Shown here: positions 1-7,195 of the stretch, in pieces
Layout: each line of letters begins with the position of its first letter
Position numbering within the stretch: the stretch's first letter is position 1
DNA from: a virus
Reading direction: 5' to 3' (one strand)
Virus record (IMG/VR): IMGVR_UViG_3300042914_003558
Span: 1-45,629 of that record
Length of the DNA: 45,629 nucleotides
Notes under the pieces: model-generated
Seen by the model: only the letters and a program-made list of their open reading frames with translations
What the model was told of the DNA's origin: nothing
The model's database searches: none
Position numbers and translations under genes: made by a program

Positions 1-1
1 C

Positions 2-466
2 TTTACATATCAAGAATTTTCACAACGATATGCTGACAGTTCTTTGCTTGGAGATACCATCCCTCTTCCTGAACTTCGCCGTCAGGATACAAAGAACCGC
101 CAGAATAGTATTGATGATGTTGATCCTTTTACTATTCAAAAATATCAGATTCTGATGCAGCATCACTTTGGTGAAGCAATGAAACTCTATCAGGATATGC
201 TTGATGCTGGGATTGCTAAGGAGTGTGCAAGGTTTGTTCTGCCCTTAGCGACCCCTACACGCCTCTATATGACCGGTTCAGTAAGGTCTTGGATCCATTA
301 TATTGATTTGAGGTCTGGACACGGCACACAGAAGGAGCATATGGATATTGCAAATGCTGCTAAGTGTATCTTTACCTGCCAGTTCCCTGCAGTATCTGAA
401 GCACTTGGTTGGACTCGTGAAGATTGCCCAGAGTGTATTGATCCTCCATCCATTACTATTGAATAA
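2..466 (+). CDS. thyX: Thymidylate synthase ThyX, 3' part (5' end outside window)
   Basis: Flavin-dependent thymidylate synthase, which makes dTMP from dUMP using FAD and methylene-tetrahydrofolate. The reading frame is open from base 2, so the window cuts the gene. The first visible residues include QEFSQRYAD, which fits the NExSxRY part of the ThyX signature. Further on, TPTRLYMTGSVRSWIHYIDLR and a following Q/E-containing helix match the usual C-terminal half. The RHR motif would lie just upstream. A TTG at 44 is internal and should not be taken as the start. phoH and gp59-gp32 downstream fit a nucleotide and replication block. Phages carry ThyX to boost dTMP supply. Confidence 0.88.
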   Translation, partial: FTYQEFSQRYADSSLLGDTIPLPELRRQDTKNRQNSIDDVDPFTIQKYQILMQHHFGEAMKLYQDMLDAGIAKECARFVLPLATPTRLYMTGSVRSWIHYIDLRSGHGTQKEHMDIANAAKCIFTCQFPAVSEALGWTREDCPECIDPPSITIE

Positions 467-469
467 ATA
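462..469 (+). promoter_or_regulatory. Possible late promoter AATAAATA
   Basis: The octamer matches the NATAAATA late-promoter consensus of T4-like cyanophages. It overlaps the thyX stop codon and lies 23 bases before the next start. Such octamers occur by chance in AT-rich DNA, so this is only a candidate. Confidence 0.35.
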
Positions 470-491
470 TCCTTATAGTTTATTGAAATTT

Positions 492-740
492 ATGGCAGTA
501 TATCCCGTTATTAATAAAGAGACTGGTGAACAAAAAGAAGTGACAATGAGTGTTTACGATTGGGATCAATGGAAAAAAGACAATCCAGAATGGGATAGAG
601 ATTGGAGTGACCCTTCAACCTGTCCTAACTCTGGAGAAGTCGGAGAGATATACGACAGACTTAAAAAGTCTCATCCTGGGTGGAACGATGTTCTCCATCG
701 TGCCTCCAAAATGCCTGGTTCCAACGTAAAACCTATTTGA
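492..740 (+). CDS. Small conserved T4-like cyanophage protein, FmdB-like without zinc ligands
   Basis: An 82-residue protein. The start at 492 (MAVYPVINKETGE) is chosen because the frame upstream overlaps thyX. The opening KETGE followed by a YDWDQWKKDNPEW segment and the end HPGWNDVLHRA resemble small phage proteins often labelled FmdB-like regulators. That family normally has a CxxC zinc ribbon near the N-terminus, but only one cysteine is present here, so metal binding is unlikely. It ends 3 bases before phoH and is probably co-transcribed with it. Its function is unknown and the family link is tentative. Confidence 0.7.
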   Translation: MAVYPVINKETGEQKEVTMSVYDWDQWKKDNPEWDRDWSDPSTCPNSGEVGEIYDRLKKSHPGWNDVLHRASKMPGSNVKPI

Positions 741-743
741 ATT

Positions 744-1499
744 ATGCCAACTAAAAGAAACACTCCAAAGTCTCCAGTTCCATTTGGAATGAGCAATAAA
801 CAAATGAAACGCAAAAAGCCAATTAACCTGGATTTAATGAGGTCAATTGAACCTCTTACAGAAAACCAGAAAGAACTTTTCCGATGCTACAAGAATGATC
901 AAAACTTGGTAGCATACGGATGTGCAGGTACAGGTAAAACATTTATTACCTTATACAATGCACTTAGAGATGTTCTTGATGAAAGATCACCTTACGAAAA
1001 GATTTACATTGTTCGCTCTCTTGTAGCAACTCGTGAGATTGGTTTTCTTCCTGGAGACCATGAAGACAAATCTTCGCTGTATCAAATTCCATACAAGAAT
1101 ATGGTGAAGTATATGTTTGAATTGCCAACAGAAGCAGATTTTGAAATGCTCTATGGTAATCTCAAAACTCAAGGAACGATTAGTTTTTGGAGCACTTCTT
1201 TTATTCGTGGAACTACTCTTGACAATGCAATCATCATTGTAGATGAATTCCAAAACTTGAATTATCATGAACTTGATAGTATAATTACTCGTGTAGGTGA
1301 AAATAGTAAGATCATGTTCTGTGGTGATGCTACCCAGTCTGACCTTCTTAAGACGAATGAGAAGAATGGAATTATTGATTTCATGAAAGTACTTCGTATT
1401 ATGCCTTCAATTGATATTATTGAATTTGGGGTTGATGATATTGTCCGCTCTGGATTAGTGAAAGAATACATCTTGGCTAAAATGGAAATCGGAGTATGA
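744..1499 (+). CDS. phoH: PhoH-like P-loop ATPase
   Basis: A 251-residue P-loop ATPase of the PhoH family, very common in marine phages. Walker A is GCAGTGKT at residues 59-66 (Lys65). Walker B is IIIVDEFQN, with Asp167 and Glu168. A sensor-like stretch, MFCGDATQSD, follows. This is the helicase-superfamily-like arrangement of PhoH. Bacterial phoH belongs to the phosphate-starvation regulon, but the phage role is unsettled and RNA or DNA metabolism has been proposed. Its stop overlaps the next start by 4 bases (ATGA), suggesting translational coupling to the exonuclease. No Pho box was recognised upstream. Confidence 0.93.
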   Translation: MPTKRNTPKSPVPFGMSNKQMKRKKPINLDLMRSIEPLTENQKELFRCYKNDQNLVAYGCAGTGKTFITLYNALRDVLDERSPYEKIYIVRSLVATREIGFLPGDHEDKSSLYQIPYKNMVKYMFELPTEADFEMLYGNLKTQGTISFWSTSFIRGTTLDNAIIIVDEFQNLNYHELDSIITRVGENSKIMFCGDATQSDLLKTNEKNGIIDFMKVLRIMPSIDIIEFGVDDIVRSGLVKEYILAKMEIGV

Positions 1500-2176
1500 G
1501 TTTTATTCATCATAATTACCTAGGTGAACTTGAATTAGAAAAGAAAGAAACAAATGGCATCCGTCTGTACAATCTTCCCGATGGGCAGTGGGTGCCTTCT
1601 ATCACTTCAGTCACTTCATTTTACAATCGCCAAATCTTTGTAAAGTGGAGACAGCGTGTTGGTCTTGAAGAAGCAAACCGTATTACTAAGAGAGCAACTG
1701 CAAGAGGAACTGACTTTCACCAAGTCTGTCAGGACTATCTGGAAAACAAAGAACTAAATTGGGATGATTACCAACCCCTAACAAAGTTTATGTTTTATCA
1801 TGCTAAACCAGAACTTGATAAGATAAATAATATTCATGCAATTGAGCGTACACTCTATTCTGAGTATCTTGGACTTGCAGGAAGAGTAGATTGTATTGCT
1901 GAATATGATGGAGAACTTGCAGTTATTGACTTTAAAACTTCTGATAAAATTAAACCAGAAGAATGGATTGAAAATTATTTCGTTCAAGAAACATTTTATG
2001 CCGCAGCGTACTATGAATTGACTGGCAAAGTAGTTAAAAAACTTATTACTTTGATGGTTACCCCTGGGGGAGAAGTAAAAGTATTTGACAAAAGGAACAA
2101 AGGGGATTATATTAAACTATTAGTACGTTATATTAAGGAATTTGTACATCACAATACTAGGTCAGATGGAGAATGA
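1496..2176 (+). CDS. PD-(D/E)XK-family exonuclease
   Basis: A 226-residue nuclease of the RecB-like PD-(D/E)XK superfamily. The core motif is GRVDCIAEY followed by AVIDFKTS. Asp132, Asp145 and Lys147 form the D-x12-D-x-K metal-binding and catalytic set, and the upstream GTDFHQVCQDYL helix is typical of Cas4/MGME1-like exonucleases. It probably degrades or trims DNA during replication or recombination, or helps recycle host DNA. It overlaps phoH upstream by 4 bases and gp33 downstream by 11 bases, so it sits in a tight early or middle operon. The substrate cannot be told from sequence. Confidence 0.85.
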   Translation: MSFIHHNYLGELELEKKETNGIRLYNLPDGQWVPSITSVTSFYNRQIFVKWRQRVGLEEANRITKRATARGTDFHQVCQDYLENKELNWDDYQPLTKFMFYHAKPELDKINNIHAIERTLYSEYLGLAGRVDCIAEYDGELAVIDFKTSDKIKPEEWIENYFVQETFYAAAYYELTGKVVKKLITLMVTPGGEVKVFDKRNKGDYIKLLVRYIKEFVHHNTRSDGE

Positions 2177-2423
2177 ATTAGAAAAAGCACTAGAAAGTAA
2201 GTTCTTTTGTCCATCAAGGTTTGCTCAAGAGATTGAAACTCTTGTTCACTCCAACACAGACATGAGATACATCGACGCGATTATTCATTTTTGCGAAAAG
2301 AATAATATTGATGTTGAGTCTGTGCCGAAATTAATTTCTAAACCGCTGAAAGAAAAAATTAAGTATGAAGCAATGGAACTTAATTTTCTGAAGAAGAGTT
2401 CCAGGGCAAAACTACCACTTTGA
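2166..2423 (+). CDS. 33: gp33-like late-transcription coactivator
   Basis: An 85-residue protein read from ATG at 2166; a longer frame from 2142 lies inside the exonuclease gene. The segment DMRYIDAIIHFCEKNNIDVESVPKLI and the C-terminal KEKIKYEAMELNFL match cyanophage proteins assigned as gp33. In T4, gp33 binds the RNA polymerase flap, works with the gp55 sigma factor and lets the gp45 sliding clamp activate late promoters. That fits the many NATAAATA promoters in this window. Its place just before gp59 matches T4-like gene order. It is short compared with T4 gp33 (about 112 residues). Confidence 0.8.
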   Translation: MENELEKALESKFFCPSRFAQEIETLVHSNTDMRYIDAIIHFCEKNNIDVESVPKLISKPLKEKIKYEAMELNFLKKSSRAKLPL

Positions 2424-2426
2424 GGA

Positions 2427-3023
2427 ATGATGCCGTTCGATGCCTACCGTTGTTATCTGTCACTAAAGAATCACTTTACAAAAGACAGTTATGATTACCA
2501 CAAATATTGTGGTAAGAGTCGTGCAACCGTTCAATCATTTTATAAACGTAAAGACCGCTTTTGGTTTGAACGTGTTTCAAGACAAAAAACAGATCAAGAA
2601 GTTGTTGATTTTTTTGTATCCAATTTCATTTCATGTACTGACCCAAGTAAACTTTGGATTGGTGAAATGATTAGAGATGGTGATAGTAGGTATGAGAGTT
2701 GGAAGAAAAGGAATCAATCACTTTCTTATATCTTTAAAGAAGAAACAACATCTCTGTTTGATGGTAAAAAAGTAGATGAAGTTTTTGATTGTTCTAAGGG
2801 ACATCCACCCGTTTTAAAAAAGTTCCTGAGCGGGAATATTTCACTAGAGACACTAGTGATCTATGACAAAATCTTCCTGTTCGGGAATAACTTTGATAAG
2901 AAATTAAATGACCCAGTGTGGGAAACCGTCAGTATGAAAATGAAAAAATATTCTTCCTTTCTAAATATTGATGTACCACGTTATAAAAAAATCTTGAAAG
3001 AAGTTGTTTTGGGAGAAAAATGA
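2427..3023 (+). CDS. 59: gp59 loader of replicative helicase gp41
   Basis: A 198-residue protein matching the T4 gp59 family (217 residues in T4). It begins MMPFDAYRCYLSLKNHF and has a basic helical N-terminal domain, as expected for binding fork DNA. gp59 loads the gp41 helicase onto gp32-coated single-stranded DNA, mainly in recombination-dependent replication. It starts 3 bases after gp33, overlaps the DUF1825 gene by 4 bases (ATGA) and is followed by gp32, its physical partner in T4. Start choice between the two adjacent Met codons is not certain. Confidence 0.85.
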   Translation: MMPFDAYRCYLSLKNHFTKDSYDYHKYCGKSRATVQSFYKRKDRFWFERVSRQKTDQEVVDFFVSNFISCTDPSKLWIGEMIRDGDSRYESWKKRNQSLSYIFKEETTSLFDGKKVDEVFDCSKGHPPVLKKFLSGNISLETLVIYDKIFLFGNNFDKKLNDPVWETVSMKMKKYSSFLNIDVPRYKKILKEVVLGEK

Positions 3024-3364
3024 GTTTTTTTAATTCTGAAGTTGTCCGTGCTGAGATGGCGGAAATTAGTGAAATGCAAGAAGAGGTTTACCGTAATGTC
3101 TTCACTTTTCCCACAATGACCAAAGAAGATAAACTTAAGCACGTTGAACTTCTTGAAAGACTTTTAGATAAACAAAAAGTTTTATTCACTCGTCTTAGTT
3201 TATCTGATGATCCTGAAGCAATTGAAATGAAAGAACGTGTCCTTCAGTCAGCTTCAATGATGGGTCTTCCACCTAACGTTGATATGAATGTGATACTTAA
3301 CAATATGTCTCAGATGCTTGAGGTGATGAAGAAACAGATTGACAAAACGGGTTCCGACCTGTAG
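3020..3364 (+). CDS. DUF1825-family protein
   Basis: A 114-residue, mostly helical protein. The start MSFFNSEVVRAEMAEI, the central LLERLLDKQKVLFTRLSLSDD and the methionine-rich C-terminus with NNMSQMLEVMKKQ follow the pattern of DUF1825. That family is found almost only in cyanobacteria and their phages. Its function is unknown. It is translationally coupled to gp59 (4-base overlap) and lies just before gp32, so it may work with the replication or recombination complex. The gp32 promoter -35 box lies inside its last codons. It is one of the better host-range clues in the window. Confidence 0.8.
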   Translation: MSFFNSEVVRAEMAEISEMQEEVYRNVFTFPTMTKEDKLKHVELLERLLDKQKVLFTRLSLSDDPEAIEMKERVLQSASMMGLPPNVDMNVILNNMSQMLEVMKKQIDKTGSDL

Positions 3365-3367
3365 AAT
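3339..3367 (+). promoter_or_regulatory. Sigma70-type promoter for gp32
   Basis: The -35 box TTGACA (3339-3344) and -10 box TAGAAT (3362-3367) are separated by exactly 17 bases. The promoter straddles the end of the DUF1825 gene and lies about 47 bases before the gp32 start. It would let host RNA polymerase make extra gp32 mRNA independently of the upstream operon, as expected for a protein needed in large amounts. Confidence 0.75.
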
Positions 3368-3413
3368 AACAAGGTACACACAAGCCAAATCCGTACAAAT
3401 CCGAGGTAATCCT

Positions 3414-4325
3414 ATGTCTTTTGCAGACCTTAAGAAACAATCTTCTCTTGGTTCTCTAACTTCAAAATTGGTGAAGGAAGTAGAGAAGATGAGTAACACC
3501 TCTGGCGGCGCTGATGAACGCCTCTGGAAACCCGAAATGGATAAGACTGGCAATGGTTTTGCAGTCATCCGTTTTCTACCCGCACCTGAAGGGGAAGAAC
3601 TCCCCTGGGCAAAAATGTACTCCCATGCCTTCCAAGGTCCTGGTGGTTGGTACATTGAAAACTCCCTGACCACTACTGGTGCTAAAGACCCTGTTTCCGA
3701 ATTCAACCGTGAACTGTGGAACAGTGGTATTGATGCAGATAAAGAAACTGTCCGTAAGCAAAAACGTAAACTGTCTTACTACAGCAACATCTATGTTGTG
3801 AAGGACCCTGCTAATCCCGCAAACGAAGGTCGTGTCTTCTTGTTCAAGTATGGCAAGAAAATCTTTGACAAGATTATGGAAGCAATGCAACCTGAGTTTG
3901 AAGATGAAACCCCCATCAATCCTTTTGATTTCTGGCAAGGTGCAAACTTCAAACTGAAGATTGTGAAGAAGGATGGTTATTGGAACTATGATAAGTCAGA
4001 GTTCGATCGTGTTGCTCCGCTGCTGGATGATGACGATGCACTTGAAGCACTTTGGAAGAAACAATACTCTCTCACAGCAGTAACTGCTCCTGACCAGTTC
4101 AAGACTTATGAGCAACTAGAAGCACGACTGAAGATGGTTCTTGGTCAGAAAACTTCCCGTCCTCGTCTGGATGAAGAAGTTGAAGATGAAGATAATGATC
4201 GCGGTTCTTATGTTCCCGACTTTACTTCACGTCGTCCTGAACCAGAACTTCCTGTAGTGAGTTCTTCTAATGACGAAGACGAAGACGATGCACTCTCTTA
4301 TTTCCAGCGTCTTGCTGAAGAGTGA
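3414..4325 (+). CDS. 32: gp32 single-stranded DNA-binding protein
   Basis: A 303-residue protein; the start at 3414 follows a GAGG Shine-Dalgarno. The order is a basic N-terminal segment (MSFADLKKQSS) for cooperative binding, a core OB-fold (GNGFAVIRFLPAP, GGWYIENSL, KLSYYSNIYVVKDP, FKYGKKIFDKI) and an acidic tail ending DEDEDDALSYFQRLAEE. The tail recruits replication proteins in T4. The T4 zinc ligands are not conserved: the T4 CPVC region is DPVS here, so this protein probably folds without zinc. It is GC-richer than its neighbours, consistent with strong expression. The stop codon directly abuts the gp53 stop on the other strand. Confidence 0.95.
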   Translation: MSFADLKKQSSLGSLTSKLVKEVEKMSNTSGGADERLWKPEMDKTGNGFAVIRFLPAPEGEELPWAKMYSHAFQGPGGWYIENSLTTTGAKDPVSEFNRELWNSGIDADKETVRKQKRKLSYYSNIYVVKDPANPANEGRVFLFKYGKKIFDKIMEAMQPEFEDETPINPFDFWQGANFKLKIVKKDGYWNYDKSEFDRVAPLLDDDDALEALWKKQYSLTAVTAPDQFKTYEQLEARLKMVLGQKTSRPRLDEEVEDEDNDRGSYVPDFTSRRPEPELPVVSSSNDEDEDDALSYFQRLAEE

Positions 4326-4994
4326 TTATTGGTATAGTCTGATATTATCAGCACGTTTTAAGGTTTCACTCTTATACTGAGTGGAACCTTTTTTGTATTT
4401 CATTAGTTCGTCCATATCATCATATACAATATTCAGATATTGTGGTTTCAGTAAGTAGATATTTCTTTTATCATCTTCAATCTTAAGTTCATATTCATAA
4501 TTTGTTACTGGAATTGCAATATTTGTTTGAGTAATATTTCTTTCAAGTCCAGCATCATAGTAATTGATTGAGAAGTTTGATTCAACTTGAAGTCCTTTTG
4601 CTATTATAACTACGTCTTGGGTATTTTTTATTTCTGGACTTTCGTAGTGATGAATACCATTATATAAAGTATTGTAATCACCATACTTATTCAAAAGGAA
4701 TTCATCAAATCTAGTTTGTGGCAATGGCCATTCAGTTTGAACATTGAGAATATTATTTGAAAGAAGAACAACCCAATCTAGTGTTGAATCCCCATAGATT
4801 TCAAATGCAACATTGTCTGGTCTATCATCACCTCTTACTTTGTACTTGGTAAAGTAAGCAAGGTTTTGGAAGATGTCTTCGCGTAACTTTCCTTTCTTAA
4901 AAAGATTTTTTACATTGATGTAATCTGATATTCTAGCATCAGGAAGTCTACTGACGTATTCAAAATCTGGAACTTGTCTGAAGTAACTTGGCAT
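4326..4994 (-). CDS. 53: gp53 baseplate wedge subunit
   Basis: A 222-residue protein beginning MPSYFRQVPDFEYVSRL, with SDYINVKNLFKKGKLRED and YGDSTLDWVVLLSNNI. These are the recognisable gp53 landmarks, the latter in the form tailed phages use for wedge proteins. In T4, gp53 (196 residues) clamps adjacent baseplate wedges together around the hub. It is the last gene of the leftward operon, 1 base after gp48. Its 3' end encodes the gp32 terminator hairpin on the opposite strand, which constrains the codons near KKGSTQYKSETLK. Confidence 0.88.
   Translation of the reverse strand: MPSYFRQVPDFEYVSRLPDARISDYINVKNLFKKGKLREDIFQNLAYFTKYKVRGDDRPDNVAFEIYGDSTLDWVVLLSNNILNVQTEWPLPQTRFDEFLLNKYGDYNTLYNGIHHYESPEIKNTQDVVIIAKGLQVESNFSINYYDAGLERNITQTNIAIPVTNYEYELKIEDDKRNIYLLKPQYLNIVYDDMDELMKYKKGSTQYKSETLKRADNIRLYQ
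4360..4394 (+). terminator. Rho-independent terminator of gp32, inside gp53
   Basis: A 12-base stem (AAGGTTTCACTC with GAGTGGAACCTT, one G-U pair) encloses a 7-base loop and runs into six T residues. It lies 35 bases after the gp32 stop, within the last codons of the opposite-strand gp53 gene. On the minus strand the hairpin is followed by AAAA, so it should stop only rightward transcription. Confidence 0.85.
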
Positions 4995-4995
4995 T

Positions 4996-6315
4996 TTAGT
5001 AACCTATCTCTTTATCTGGACCATTGGATCCTGTTCCCAATCCATAATCTTCATTAAACACTGGCTCAAGTTCTTGGAACTGCATTGTTATTTCATAAGA
5101 AACTAACACACCATCACGGAAAGTTGCATATTGCCCTTCTGGTGTATAATTAACGTTGAAATTTTGTAAAGCACATTCTTTTATCTTACCTATGTATGAA
5201 TGTTCCTTCCCGCTTATACCTAAGTGTAGATATTGTATTCTAAATGTATGAGGTGCTTTTAGGAAAAGGTTTGATGCAGATCTTTGAGGAGACATTCCCT
5301 GTTTAAAAAATCTTATAATTCCTATAATTTCTTTTGCCTCAGCTTGACTTCTAGCTGACATTTTAAAACTAAAATTAAAAGGTCTTAATGTTGGACCTTG
5401 AAATAGCAATTCCATATTTGGATTTAGAACTGCACCTTGTGTTCTAGATAGAAGTGAACCCGCATCTGTTCCAACTGCTGCTGCAGCAAATAAAGCTGCT
5501 AAACCTGTTGCTGCTTCGCCAGAATTATTTGATATTGCCTCTGCACCTTCTCCTACTTTATCTGCAGCTTTTCCTAGTCCTTGAGTTATTCCTGTTAGTG
5601 CTACATTTGCCGCAAATGCTTTGGCTGCATCTAACTCTCCACCATTCCAAGAAGCAGCATTAGTATCAGAAATTCCTGATGGTATTGGTAAAACTACAGA
5701 ACCTATACCATTTCTTTTTGAATCTCTTTCTGAAAATCCACCTAAACCAGATTGATTTTGAAGATTGCTGAATTGTTTTGCTTCATATTTTAACATTGTG
5801 AATTTAACAACATCTTGTTTTGTTTTTGCAATATCAATTGGATACTTTAAAACAGGAAATTGATTTCTTGTTTTTTTATCATTTACTGCTAACTCTGTTT
5901 CTAAGTTAATAGGATTTGATCCATCACCTGCAGGATTATCTGCTGCTGCTTTATTAGGACTTCCATTTGTTTTTTCAAATATTTGTTTACTTTCAGCGTC
6001 TAAAGTGAATTTGCTTTTAACAGATTCCATTTGATTTTTTGATGTATTCAAATGCTGCTGTGCAAATTGTTTGTCCTGAGCACTTGCATTATTATTGAGA
6101 GTCAGTTTACCATTCGCATCTCTTGTACCAAAGACTGTTGGATTAGTTCCCTTTGCATCACTATACTTAACAAGTTCTACTTTATAAGACTTCTTCCCGC
6201 TAGAATCTGCAGTCTCTGTAACCTTGGTTGCAGTAAATACTTGGGTCTTATTTCTTACAGAGTTGCCAAGAGTTACTGGAGTAACCTTACTAGTAGCTGT
6301 AGTTCCAGATGCCAT
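4996..6315 (-). CDS. 48: gp48-like baseplate tail-tube cap
   Basis: A 439-residue protein. The N-terminal 150 residues are low-complexity and Lys/Thr/Ser rich. A middle Ala/Gly segment (AATGLAALFAAAAVG) follows. The conserved C-terminal part contains NPNMELLFQGPTLRPFNFSF and a run on EAKEIIGIIRFFKQ, with YTPEGQYATFRDG near the end. This last region has the tail-tube fold pattern seen in gp48, which starts tube polymerisation on the hub. gp54 belongs to the same superfamily and cannot be fully excluded. Operon position next to gp53 supports gp48. Confidence 0.75.
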   Translation of the reverse strand: MASGTTATSKVTPVTLGNSVRNKTQVFTATKVTETADSSGKKSYKVELVKYSDAKGTNPTVFGTRDANGKLTLNNNASAQDKQFAQQHLNTSKNQMESVKSKFTLDAESKQIFEKTNGSPNKAAADNPAGDGSNPINLETELAVNDKKTRNQFPVLKYPIDIAKTKQDVVKFTMLKYEAKQFSNLQNQSGLGGFSERDSKRNGIGSVVLPIPSGISDTNAASWNGGELDAAKAFAANVALTGITQGLGKAADKVGEGAEAISNNSGEAATGLAALFAAAAVGTDAGSLLSRTQGAVLNPNMELLFQGPTLRPFNFSFKMSARSQAEAKEIIGIIRFFKQGMSPQRSASNLFLKAPHTFRIQYLHLGISGKEHSYIGKIKECALQNFNVNYTPEGQYATFRDGVLVSYEITMQFQELEPVFNEDYGLGTGSNGPDKEIGY

Positions 6316-6330
6316 CAGATATGAGGGTTT

Positions 6331-6720
6331 TTATTTATTTAGACGGAATTTGCCATACTGTAGTGCCAGTAGTTCATCAAGTTCTTCACGTTTAACAACA
6401 TGAAGTTTACCTATAACTTCTTCCCAAGTGTATTGCCTACCTTGTCTCCAATGAAAGTTGAGTCCTTTGAATCCCCATCTCTCCAATGAAGTGCAAGCAA
6501 TCAGTGGGTGTTGGTCATATTCAATGTCTGGAGTTTTTGGTTTATATAAAAACGTATAGAATTTTCCAGGTTCTGGATATAATACTTCTTCTTTAAATAT
6601 TTCCATAATAAGCATCATAATATCTTCGGGGTCTGTTGCTCCAGTTTCAACAACTCTCCTCTGCAGTTCTCTGGTTCTTGCAGTTCCTGTTCCTACATAC
6701 TGACCAAAACCTTCTGCCAT
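6331..6720 (-). CDS. Conserved T4-like cyanophage protein of unknown function
   Basis: A 129-residue protein I cannot assign to a T4 gene. It begins MAEGFGQYVGTGTARTRELQRR and has YDQHPLIACTSLERWGFKGL with WRQGRQYTWEEVIGKLHVV near the end. The aromatic-rich second half suggests a compact alpha/beta domain. The first codon overlaps the stop of gp4 by 1 base, and gp48 follows 15 bases on. It therefore sits among baseplate and head-completion genes and is probably a minor structural or assembly protein. I recognise it as recurring in cyanophage tail clusters. Confidence 0.7.
   Translation of the reverse strand: MAEGFGQYVGTGTARTRELQRRVVETGATDPEDIMMLIMEIFKEEVLYPEPGKFYTFLYKPKTPDIEYDQHPLIACTSLERWGFKGLNFHWRQGRQYTWEEVIGKLHVVKREELDELLALQYGKFRLNK
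6332..6339 (-). promoter_or_regulatory. Possible late promoter for gp48-gp53
   Basis: On the minus strand this reads AATAAATA, matching NATAAATA. It lies in the last codons of the 129-residue gene and 17 bases before the gp48 start, which is close. It could give extra gp48-gp53 mRNA on top of the operon promoter near 7190. Confidence 0.4.
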
Positions 6721-7163
6721 TACTTAATACCTAGTTCTTCTTCGGTGATTATCTTAAATTCTATAAGTCTATCAGCACAGAACTCTCTTGCTGCTTTCCA
6801 CTTTGCTTGGTTGACTTCAAAAGTAACGCATTCGTGGATATAAGATTTTGTTACTCTGGATTTTTTTGTTGGAGGTTTTGTTTGCTTCTTTGGTTTTACT
6901 TCAATCACATATGTTTTAATCTGACCAGTGCTTTCCTTCACTTTTATAATAAAGTCTGGAAAGTATTTGTGAACACGATTATCTACTGGAGAGATGTATG
7001 GAATGTAAAACTCTTCAGACCCCCACTCAAGTATGTTCTCATTCAAGTCACAATACCTACAAAAAAGTCTTTCCCAACTACTACGACAAATGATATTGTT
7101 TGGATTGCCTTTATACTTCTTCGGGAAAGATGGTTTGTATTTACTTTTAATACTTTCTGCCAT
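6720..7163 (-). CDS. 4: gp4 head completion protein
   Basis: A 147-residue protein. The conserved block RSSWERLFCRYCDLNENILEW, then EEFYIPYISPVD, KYFPDFIIK and YVIEVKPKKQT, identifies the T4 gp4 (gp50) head-completion family. This family has an endonuclease-like fold: the PDF...EVK pattern resembles a PD-(D/E)XK site (Asp in FPDF, Glu and Lys in IEVKP). In T4 it is needed to finish DNA-filled heads before tail joining. It is the first gene of the leftward operon, 24 bases after a TATAAATA promoter. Confidence 0.88.
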   Translation of the reverse strand: MAESIKSKYKPSFPKKYKGNPNNIICRSSWERLFCRYCDLNENILEWGSEEFYIPYISPVDNRVHKYFPDFIIKVKESTGQIKTYVIEVKPKKQTKPPTKKSRVTKSYIHECVTFEVNQAKWKAAREFCADRLIEFKIITEEELGIK

Positions 7164-7186
7164 ACATAATATATAAGGTCAAAAAG

Positions 7187-7194
7187 TATTTATA
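7187..7194 (-). promoter_or_regulatory. Late promoter for the gp4-gp53 operon
   Basis: Reads TATAAATA on the minus strand, the exact T4 late consensus, 24 bases before the gp4 start. It ends 2 bases before the start codon of the rightward tail-tube-like gene, so the divergent genes share a 32-base intergenic space. Confidence 0.75.
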
Positions 7195-7195
7195 G

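Noticed and set aside
348-491. Upstream extension of the 82-residue gene
   Set aside because: It overlaps thyX by over 100 bases and gives a Leu/Ser-rich sequence unlike the rest; ATG at 492 gives a coherent protein.
744-1499. Possible intein or homing insert in phoH
   Set aside because: The protein is continuous, of normal length and has intact Walker motifs.
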